Assembly (NCBI GenBank): GCA_018398765.1
Contig: JAHBMJ010005597.1
Span: forward strand, 1-30,000
Length of the DNA: 30,000 nucleotides
Origin: Chromera velia
Taxonomy: Eukaryota; Sar; Chromeraceae
Direction of reading: 5' to 3'
Made by a program: the position numbers and the translations under genes. Numbering within the stretch: position 1 is the first letter of the stretch; each line of letters begins with the position of its first letter. The notes below the pieces were generated by a model, which did no database searches, was not told the DNA's origin, and saw only the letters and a list, made by a program, of their open reading frames with translations. Positions 22,316 to 30,000 of the stretch are shown in pieces.

Positions 22316-25300
22316 CTTAAAATGAGCCACTGGGGTCCTTGCGGGGACTTAAAGAAGCTAGCAGAATGAGGTAGTAGTATTGGGGGGGGGGTCTTCGCTC
22401 AGAGTGTTACCTTGAGTGCTGCTGCTACTACTGCTGCTGCTACTGGTGTTGGTGATCTGCTTTTAAAGCTCGCTTGGAAGCTTCGAGGAGGCAAAAGGCC
22501 AACCTTCAGTGAGGTCAGTTATTATCTGTGTCTGAGAGTTATGCAACGCGAACTGCCTCTCACTGTTCAGAGGCTTCAGAGCAATGGACACACGTCCCGG
22601 AATTCTGGTAGACGTGAGCCACACCAGGAGGTTGACTGACTGCACAAGGTCAGCCCCAGCAGTCAGCAACCCTGCCAATGTTCCCTCGCTCTCGAGTCTT
22701 TCGAGCTCACTGATCGTCTGATCATGAGTAATGACTGCTTTGAAGTAATCGCTCCCTCTCCCTATTTCTATATTGGACCACCCCAGCGAGGTTGCGTGTC
22801 CATTTGAACTCTGCAGTTGCTCAGAGAGCACCTTCAAGGTTGGCAGATCTGACTGTTGTTTGCAGAGAGAACGAAACAGGGCAGCAGTCCTCTTGCTTGA
22901 CTGCTGAAACCATGCAGGGGAGGGGGGGAATAGAGAGCGTGCAGGCTCAGGCACGATGTCTTTTCGGGGGCAGAGGAGATGCGCAGAGACCAGGCTTATT
23001 GTGGGGAGCCTGTCTGCATCAGATGCTGAACTCTCTTCCCCACTGCCCTGGATGTCATGCACCCCTCCGGGTCGATGCCCGTTGATGTTATACATCAAAT
23101 ACTGTGCAAACTTCTCGAATCTCCCCCCCTCCTTCAAACGCAGAGGCAACCTCGGCAGAGCATGGCGAGACGGACTAGGGGGAAGACCCCTCAGGGTTAG
23201 TCTCGCAGTAGACTGAGCCTTGGAGGAAGAGCCAGAGCAAGAAGCCAGAGAGCTAGTGCGGGAACGTCCTAGAGATCCATCAGGAGAGTCTGAGGGCTTT
23301 TTCAAACCGGGAGGGAGCAGACTTGGAGATCTTTCTGGTGAACCCGAGGAAGCTGCTGTAGTGACAGCAGCCCAAGTCTTGACCCAATAGTCAAAAAACT
23401 CCTGTGTGACAGTCTTCTTTCTCTGTCCTGGGTTAGGCTTTCGGGAGCGGAGGGAGGAAGCCCACCATAAGGGAAGAAGAAACCTCTAAAAGCAGAAGAA
23501 GGGGCGCAAGAGGGCACATCAAATTAGCCTGCATATTCAAATGGATGTAGTTTTGGCTTCTCAAGGTGATAAAACCTGAAATTTCTTGTAAGACCATGGA
23601 CAAGCAGACGTTACGGTAGCTTGGGAAGATTCAAGAACAGAAAAAAACGTTAGAGAGTTGCAAGCAAGTTTGATTGACATACGCTCTGCAATAAACTTAC
23701 AGAAGGGACAAATTGAGCAGAGTTGTGACACTTAACTTTGCACACTTATACTCTTGCACAGCCGTAAGAAACTTGTGAATACAAGAGACAAACACCCTTT
23801 CAAAAATGTACAGCAAGACAATAGTGCTTGTACAATTATACAAAATAATACTGAAATGGCATTGCTATGCACACTGACCATGCAGAAGGAATACAGGGCC
23901 TGCCAGACTCTCAAGCATAGAGTCATACCCCCTTTGTTCTCAGTGACGGGAGGCTCCAGGGTGTCCATCAAATTTTTAATTTTCTCCTTTTCACAGTGAC
24001 TGTCAGAGTCAGCCCCAGCGTCTCCCTTTTCCTCCCTCTGCAGCAACTCATCAAGTTTTTCAACGAGTGCTTCCAACCCCGGCCTCTTATCAAGATTTGG
24101 ATCCAGACAACTGCAAGCAGCCAGGGAAGAGTGGGGCCTGCCTTCAAAAGAATAACGCAAATATGAATGGAGAGACAAAAGAATTAAACAACAATCTCTC
24201 GGCACACAAGTGGTTCTTAAGAATCTACCTCCATGGTGCCTTTGGCGGTAAGAGTCCACAAACAGCGAGAAGGAAAAGCATCTGAGAGACAAACGTTCCA
24301 TTGAGACGAAGAACGCTAAGACCGGTAGTGAAGGGAGTGTGAACAATTGTGCAAGGGATTTGAACCGACCTGAGAAACAACTCAGTCAGCCTTTCCACCA
24401 CTTCCTGTAGGAAGTTAGCGGACTCATCGGCCCGGTTTCTAACCATTATCACGTCGCCGGTTCGGAACACGGGGTCAGTGTCCCTCATACGAACAAAGCC
24501 CAAGAACCTGTCCTGTCGGCTGGGAACATTCCCAAAAACCTGGTCCAACATCATCTGCAATGAATTTTACATACAAGTCCGTATAGAGACTCAAAAAGCA
24601 GATCGAAAAGAAAGAATGCCCAGTACGAAAAAAATTTTTTAAACAAAAGTGTAGAAAGAACCAACGTCAACAGCCCTCATACAGATACACATCCTGTCTC
24701 ACTATTCATTTTCTCTCGCTGAAGTTCCGTAGGATGATTTAGAACCATGGATATCAAACTTGAAATATCAATTTCACTCAACTGTCGACTTATAATTCCA
24801 AGTGGATGTATGGTGTCGTTCTTTTCATGCAACAGAAGAATCCTCTGCTTCAGAAAGTACTATGGGTTCAGGTTTCCTGGAGTTCTTACATGCAATCAAA
24901 AAGAGAATTAAGACAATTAATAGAAGACCATGACACTCAATGTGCAGTGCATAGCCTAAAAACCTGCAACACCCATACAGTGGCACACCAGAAAACAATA
25001 TGAGAGACGAAATAGACACACATGAAGTCCCAAAAACAGTGATTAGGAGCCCTTAATCTGACCTTTGCAGGTTGAAAGAAGTTGAAAAGACTTGCCCTCT
25101 TCCTCTCCCTCGTGTATGACGGGCACACGTGACGCCAGACCAAAGTCAGTCAGTGCAAACTCAACGACACTGTTGACCTCTTTGACTAAGACGTTAGGGC
25201 ATTTGAGGTCAAAGTGACCCCAGCCACCTTCCTGGAGTTGTTTGGTGGTCCTGGCAGTGTATCTGACTGCCTTTACCCGATCTTGCCAGGGAAAAGGTCG

Positions 25301-26665
25301 ACCACCAGACCGGCTTTCGAGAAGACGTCCGGTCAAGTCACCAGAGTAGGCATCCATAATCAGCCAGAACGTTGTTTTGGCATCGTTGTGCCCCCATCCT
25401 AAGAGCTTAGCGGTGCCCTCGAATGATGACACAACACGCTGCACGCGCGCTTCTGCCTCACAAGCGGCGGCAGAGAAAGCACGGGTGACCTGCAAAGGGT
25501 ATCCCCCATTAGACAAATTACTCAAATCAAAAAAAGCACTACAGAGTAGATTTGACTTATACATTGCCCTTTTTGAGTGTGCAGGACGAGAATGAACGAC
25601 AATGGATGTACATGTAAAGCATCACTGCAGATTTGGTGGACATTGTGGAGTAGAAGATATTATGTGCAAACTCATCTTCAGCAGCATGGAAATAAAATTA
25701 TCTAGGAAGAAATGTATACTAGGGAAGGTGCTTGCAAGAGGCCTTTCAAACAAATAGGAGAGAAAATTGACAAAAACCGCAAAAGACACTCAAGCTACTC
25801 TCATGTATTAACACTCACCAGCGAATAAGACGTTGTCAAGATAAGAAAGGAGGAGAGACAGAGGACCAACCTTTATCTATTTTAGAGCAACCACTTCGGG
25901 CAGCTCCTCATGAGGCCCTGTCTCTGTCTGCGAAGCTTCCCTCTCCAGATCCTTCCCCTTCACTTTGAACACGGATCTTATTCCCCCCCTACCTATCAGA
26001 GATGCCATTCCGATGGCCGTCTCCAGAGAAGCAGTTGAGTATTTTGAAATTGCTACTGTAGACATTTCTGTCGAGGTCTGCATCCAAGAAAGATTAATAA
26101 AAAATGGGCGGGAGAATGGAAGCTTGTCACAGTGTAAGGAAAATAGGGACAGAAGGATAGACTATCCATATCATTGCATTCCAGCCTTCCTCCCTTTTCT
26201 CCCTTCTCTTTTTGAACGTTTCTTAATTCTTACTCTGAATTGCTGTAGTAAAAGAAACGCGAAAATACATCAAAAGACAACACGGCAGGCAGATACAGAG
26301 ACCTGAGGTCATGCAGGCATTGTCAAAGAGACATGTAGATAACCGTTCAGTGAGACAAAAACAGGACCATACGAGGTAACAAAGAGACCGAGACATAAGC
26401 AGATACCATTGGAAGGGTGGACAGCCAGAGAAAATAATCGACAAAAAGGCCTGCAGTACATCGGGTCGTATAAAAAAGCGAGAAAGCGACAAAAAGGAAC
26501 ATAACCAAATAGATAATGGGACAAAAGACGAAGACTCTGAGTAGAAGTGACAGAAAATGGTGTAGGGATCCCATAAAACATAGTGAACATACACCAAAAC
26601 AAATATACTCTCTCTCTCTCTCTCTCTCTCTGTCTCAAACATATATACACACACATACCACATGC

Positions 26666-26707
<42 letters not shown>

Positions 26708-26727
26708 ACACACACACACACACACAT

Positions 26728-26760
<33 letters not shown>

Positions 26761-26997
26761 CACAGACACACACACATATATACACACACATATACACACA
26801 TGCACATACATACACAAACACACAATCACAACACACGCATACAATTTACACACCTTTTCCTTCCCGATACTTTTTTGCTGTCTGACTTCCTCTTCTTCCT
26901 CCACCAGTCCTTGACCGTCTCCTCCCTCATGAGACTGCGCGGCCACATGATCCTTGTCCTTTGCCTTCTCCTTCTCTCCCACAGGATCCCTCTTCAC
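21624..26997 (-). CDS. Protein-kinase-like gene with long C-terminal extension
   Basis: Probable Ser/Thr kinase-family protein. Exons in transcription order: 26997-26854, 26077-25871, 25489-25063, (activation-segment exon not found), 24554-24370, possible 11-nt exon 24239-24229, 24141-23929, 23427-22504 and 22315-21624 (TAG). Kinase signatures: glycine loop LIGRGGIRSVFKV (about 25960-26000), VVALK with the Lys codon at 25880-25882, HFDLKCPN (25193-25216), TDFGLAS with DFG at 25139-25147, and the C-lobe end CLDPNLDKRPGLEALVEKL. The catalytic Asp, Lys and Asn are present; Phe replaces the usual Arg of HRD. No APE motif was found. After the kinase domain come about 540 residues without a domain I know. 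A TAG directly follows VVALK in the phase-consistent model. 5' exons lie beyond 26997 and no start codon is assigned. Confidence 0.75.
22463..23427 (-). CDS. Kinase C-terminal extension exon, part 1
   Basis: Long frame after the acceptor CTAACCCAG: QRKKTVTQEFFDYWVKTWAA, a Ser/Pro-rich linker, then a more ordered stretch with helical segments (FEKFAQYLMYNIN, TLKVLSEQLQSS, ISELERLESEG). The frame ends at TAA (22465-22463), just before a poly-Ser stretch. An upstream donor (GAAG|GTTGGC, exon end 22504) and a downstream donor (CAAG|GTAACA) are both in the phase needed for the next exon. No domain recognised. Confidence 0.65.
23929..24141 (-). CDS. Kinase C-lobe end exon
   Basis: Acceptor TTTTGAAG, donor GGGG|GTATGA. 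Contains SSLAACSCLDPNLDKRPG, the subdomain XI Arg region, then a Glu/Asp-rich tail. Phase 1 at both ends, matching the proposed 11-nt upstream exon and the downstream exon at 23427. Confidence 0.75.
25063..25489 (-). CDS. Kinase exon with HxDLKxxN and DFG motifs
   Basis: Acceptor CCCTTTGCAG, donor AAAG|GTCAGA. Encodes the helix C region (EAEARVQRV), hinge and C-lobe start (LIMDAYSGDLTGRLLES), the catalytic loop HFDLKCPNVLVKE and TDFGLASRVPV. This exon alone identifies the gene as kinase-like. Confidence 0.85.
25871..26077 (-). CDS. Kinase exon with glycine loop and catalytic Lys
   Basis: Begins after GGATGCAG and reads TSTEMSTVAISKY..., then GRGGIRSVF and VVALK. The donor ATAAAG|GTTGGT is in phase 0 with the next exon, but the frame has TAG (25879-25877) right after the Lys codon. 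An alternative start for this stretch is the ATG at 26083-26081. Confidence 0.6.
26608..26832. repeat. (TC)n then (CA)n microsatellite
   Basis: CT run at 26608-26632 followed by CA-rich sequence with TACA and TATA interruptions, to about 26832. Lies in the intron between the exons at 26854 and 26077. Confidence 0.95.
26854..26997 (-). CDS. Charged exon inside a CA microsatellite island
   Basis: 144 nt, 48 codons, phase 0 at both ends. Acceptor TTCTGCAG, donor AAAAG|GTGTGTAA. Encodes a Lys/Glu-rich linker (GEKEKAKDKDHVAAQ, LVEEEEEVRQQKS). It joins the kinase exon at 26077 in frame and is flanked on both sides by (CA)n. Probably an N-terminal linker of the kinase protein. Confidence 0.5.
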
Positions 26998-27027
26998 CTG
27001 CAGAACTTCAAGAATACAGGCAAGCAT

Positions 27028-27331
27028 GGACCACACACAAATATACATACATACACATACATACACACTCATACACATACATACATACATACATACACAT
27101 ACTCACACACATACATATATATATATATACATACATATATACATACATACACACATACACATACACATACATATACACACACACACATACACATACTTCA
27201 CACACACTTCACACACACTTTACACATACTTGACACACGCATGCGCGCGCACACATACACACACAGTATCACACATATACACATACATACACATACACGG
27301 ATACACACACATATACATACACTCACACATA

Positions 27332-27362
<31 letters not shown>

Positions 27363-27424
27363 TTCACACATACACACACTTCACACATATATACATATAT
27401 ACACATACATACACACATATACAT

Positions 27425-27468
<44 letters not shown>

Positions 27469-27510
27469 CCACACCCACACCCACATACACATACCCATCC
27501 ACCCACCCAT

Positions 27511-27554
<44 letters not shown>

Positions 27555-27684
27555 ACACACAAACATAACTCACACACATAATTTATACAAGCAACTCTCT
27601 CTCTCTCTTTCACACACACATACACATACACACATACACACACACACACACATATATATACACACACATATACATACACACACA

Positions 27685-27729
<45 letters not shown>

Positions 27730-27798
27730 ACATACACATACACACACATACACATACACATACACATACACATATACACATACACATACACATACACA
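27028..27798. repeat. Long (CA)n/(TACA)n/(TATA)n microsatellite
   Basis: About 770 bp of CA repeat with ATACAT, CACCCA and TATATA variants, plus a short (CT)n near 27597. Long artificial open frames of Thr-His or Cys-Val arise from it and are not genes. Confidence 0.95.
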
Positions 27799-28411
27799 GA
27801 CCTTTCTGCCTTTCTTCCCCAAGATGTAACTATCTTTCTGCCTGTATATGAGGCCTTTGTCTTGCTATTTGTTCGCCTGCATGCCGCTGCTTCTTCTTTT
27901 TTGCCTGCTTAAAAAACTGTGGGCCTCCCTATTTGTCTGTCTACCAATTTGTCCCTCCGATACCCGCGCGCATTACGCATGCCAATCATTTCGTTTGTGA
28001 TTATTTCCTCTCTGCATTTATCTACATACTTGGTTCTCTATCTCTGCAGGAGTGCCTATCATATGTTTGCTTGTGGCTTTTTCTTTATGTGTCTGTCTGC
28101 CTTTAAGCCGGTAATAACCAGTCTGAAAGCCTTGTGCGCTAGTGCTAGTCCCCACATATTTCACGCGCATTCCGTGCGAAGCTCTCAATTCGCACGTGCA
28201 GCCCTGTGCAATTCCTTTCTCCTTGCTTATCTTTTCATACGTTTGCAATCCATCAACTTCCTTATCTATCAGAATCTCAGAGGTGAATATGGTGAGTGCA
28301 GTTGGTCGGGAAGAGCATTTGAGGGAGCTGGTGAGACCAAATGAACCCCACAGCTTCAATCCAACTTACCTTATAAAGTTTGTCAAACCACTGTAAGAAT
28401 ATCCGTCGTCC
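27799..28411. other. Possible upstream exons, unresolved
   Basis: The minus strand has an open frame over about 28359-28018 (TYEKISKEKGIAQG, MRVKYVGTSTSAQGF) and another candidate near 27890-27810 with the donor AAAG|GTCTGTG. These could be 5' exons of the kinase gene, but I cannot phase them and recognise no domain. Confidence 0.25.
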
Positions 28412-28870
28412 TTGTGGGACAGCAAAGAAGTTTCAGAGGGACTTCTTCCAGGCGACGAGGCTGCAAAAGGCTGTGAACTTTCAATGGGGATTCGAATGGC
28501 TTCGATTCAGAAGCCTGCACTTGCCCTAGCTATAGAGAGGCTCACGCTCAGTCTGCATGTATTGTCAACCTTGGAGTTTGAAGTGGCTCGAGCAGACCAC
28601 AGACCTAAGCCAATGATCCCTTTCCTGAGTGTGGAGCTTCATCATACATCCCTGGACTGCCAGACATGTCAACCACTGTCAACTACGGGGTCCGCGTCGG
28701 CATCTTTCAAAAAGTTAGAGTTGGTTACCACTTGTATGCCTCGTGTCGAATTCCAACTTTTTTTGGGTGCCGAATTCCAACTCAATCATCACTTTTTGAA
28801 TGGCACAAAAAGTTACTCCAAAGTTCTTGCGTTGCGCTCGCTTAATTTACGTGCTTTAATGAATGAATGA
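28412..28870 (+). other. Unassigned open frame of 152 codons
   Basis: Open frame beginning at a non-ATG start, with no recognisable motif. It includes a short direct repeat GAATTCCAACT near 28747 and 28771. Could be a chance frame or transposon debris. Confidence 0.2.
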
Positions 28871-28935
28871 ATGAATGAATAAATGAATTAATTAATTAAT
28901 TAATTAATTATGAATAAATGAATGAATGAATGAAC
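28857..28935. repeat. (AATG)n(TTAA)n(AATG)n compound repeat
   Basis: Tetranucleotide AATG run, a central self-complementary TTAA run, then AATG again. Confidence 0.95.
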
Positions 28936-29210
28936 GAGTTGACCTAGGAGCTAGCCTAGGAGTTGACTGAACCGGTGGAGCCTAGCTCCTGTCAGTCACG
29001 GTCCATGCATGCAAGTCCAAGTCTTACGGATTTTCTACTACGTAGTATTATGAAAAAAGGCACCTGTAAAAAGACAAAAGTAGACAGCTTGTAGAAGACT
29101 CGGAATAAAACGTCCGTACTGAAATCGTACAGTGCTTGAAAGGCAAAATAAAGGAGTTGAGGCTAAACTAAAGCTGTAATTCTGATAGTAATTTCAAGAG
29201 TTTGATCCAT
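28936..29210. other. 3' flank of VOC gene, no gene seen
   Basis: AT-rich sequence beyond the TGA of the minus-strand VOC gene; probably its 3' UTR and intergenic DNA. Confidence 0.55.
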
Positions 29211-29522
29211 TCACTGCGGTGTAAAAGGCAGAAAGCGTGCTTCTCCAGGTGCATGGCATTTGAGCTCCACAACATTTCCGTCAGGGTCATACACGTACAC
29301 CGAGGTGCCATCTCCCTGCGCCCCCCACCGTGTGGCAGGTCCAGACTGCACCTTCACGCCTCTCGCCTCAAATGCCTCCCTCAGCTGTTGCATGTCTTGG
29401 GGGTCTATGATCAGACAAAGGTGGTTCAGGTGTTCTATCCGGCTGCCGTCTGCAGGCAGGTCTTTGTCGTGGAAGAAATCGATCAGCGTGAAGTCGTTCA
29501 ACCGCACAGACGGAAAGGGGAC
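29211..29522 (-). CDS. Glyoxalase/VOC-superfamily protein, 3'-terminal exon
   Basis: Acceptor TTGCTGCAG, stop TGA at 29213-29211, 103 codons. It shows the C-terminal beta-alpha-beta-beta-beta module of vicinal-oxygen-chelate proteins: EHLNHLCLIID with the metal-type His, a helix (MQQLREAFEARGVKV), then TSVYVYDPDGNVVELKCH with the Glu in the usual metal-ligand place. Substrate unknown; relatives include glyoxalase I, dioxygenases and fosfomycin- or bleomycin-resistance proteins. The N-terminal module must lie upstream on the minus strand (above 29522). No complete upstream exon was found in the window. Confidence 0.85.
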   Translation of the reverse strand, partial: VPFPSVRLNDFTLIDFFHDKDLPADGSRIEHLNHLCLIIDPQDMQQLREAFEARGVKVQSGPATRWGAQGDGTSVYVYDPDGNVVELKCHAPGEARFLPFTPQ

Positions 29523-30000
29523 CTGCAGCAAGACATGAATAATAAACACCAAACCATACATGAACCTTAATTAATTGTCACGGAGGGCCCAGGAGGGAGG
29601 GGACAGAGGGAGAGGACGGATGCCTTTAGCATCATTCTGTTCTCTCTCTTCGTCACTTTACGCACACAACACAGGTGCAGACAGACAGACTGACTGACTG
29701 TATCTTTCTTCTTCTCCCTCAGACAGAATATATCGTCTTTTCTGTCCCTTTTTCTCTTTCTTCATTCTCTTCTGATTTTGACAGACAGACAGACAGACAG
29801 ACAGACCGACCGACCGATCGACAGACAGACAATATGGCAGACTGTACGACTTCTGTTTTTCTTTTTTCCTTCGTTTTCCTTTGAAAGAAAAAAACAAAAG
29901 CCTTCAGAGAGAAAAAAAAGCACAGATGATCAGACAGGCGGGAGGGGGCCCGAGGACACAGACTTAACGTCTGCTTCCCCTTGAAGTGACACGCTACTTC
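29523..30000 (-). other. Presumed intron(s) upstream of VOC last exon
   Basis: Pyrimidine-rich on the minus strand, with a (GACA)n(GACC)n tetranucleotide repeat at about 29780-29830 and no supported exon. On the minus strand the repeat is (GTCT)n preceded by a possible donor (ATT|GTCTGTCTG). Confidence 0.5.
29780..29830. repeat. (GACA)n/(GACC)n microsatellite
   Basis: Tetranucleotide run GACAGACAGACA changing to GACCGACCGACC and back, in the presumed VOC intron. Confidence 0.95.

Noticed and set aside
24825-25019. Small minus-strand frame with a hydrophobic LLLIVLILFLIA segment
   Set aside because: Lies between kinase exons in AT-rich sequence and does not phase with either neighbour; probably intronic.
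21624-26077. Reassignment of TAA/TAG to glutamine in this genome
   Set aside because: The kinase gene has two in-frame TAR codons, and the ankyrin, VOC and longer exostosin models all end in TGA. However, the many Gln codons elsewhere are all CAA/CAG, the frame beyond 21624 meets several TAR codons in non-protein-like sequence, and local explanations are simpler.
26635-27912. A 416-codon Thr-His open frame and opposite-strand Cys-Val frames
   Set aside because: Produced by the CA microsatellite; only the short non-repetitive segment 26854-26997 on the minus strand looks coding.

Overview
This is nuclear DNA of a eukaryote. It holds at least four intron-rich protein-coding genes with GT-AG introns and short exons (mostly 50-120 nt), separated by introns of a few hundred bases that are full of microsatellites and minisatellites. 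There is no prokaryote-style operon, CRISPR array, rRNA or tRNA that I can see. The exon density, the ankyrin and exostosin families, the many TGCATGCA motifs and a decayed LINE tail suggest an alveolate or related alga. A chromerid-like organism is my best guess, from general impression and not from any database match.

Layout. 1-560 is a TG-rich microsatellite. 1209-11265 (minus strand) is an ankyrin-repeat gene in which almost every repeat sits in its own phase-0 exon of about 99 nt; it ends in a Ser/Glu-rich acidic tail. 11266-12102 is the divergent intergenic region, with clustered TGCATGCA motifs and a CATGGCGCCAC duplication. 12103 to 18137 or 19374 (plus strand) is an exostosin-like GT47 glycosyltransferase gene; I could phase about 13 introns, one of which is best explained by a GC-AG boundary. 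19375-21623 is AT-rich, nearly gene-free and carries the decayed 3' end of a non-LTR retrotransposon (about 19990-20488). 21624-26997 (minus strand, 5' end not found) is a protein-kinase-like gene with a long C-terminal extension. One of its upstream exons lies inside a 1.2-kb CA/TA microsatellite island (26.6-27.8 kb). 29211-29522 (minus strand) is the 3'-terminal exon of a glyoxalase/VOC-family gene whose remaining exons lie upstream, probably beyond the window.

The genes do not form an evident pathway. The most unusual features are: (a) 5' splice sites that repeatedly sit at the first unit of a GTNN tetranucleotide microsatellite, in two different genes; (b) the regular one-exon-per-ankyrin-repeat design; (c) in-frame TAG and TAA codons in the kinase gene, exactly where a phase-consistent splice model would read through them; (d) candidate 11-nt and 18-nt microexons; and (e) a small element with 13-bp inverted repeats and 20-bp direct repeats that shares sequence with a 65-bp minisatellite in the ankyrin gene.

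Exon coordinates were worked out by eye from splice signals and reading-frame continuity. No alignment or database search was run.
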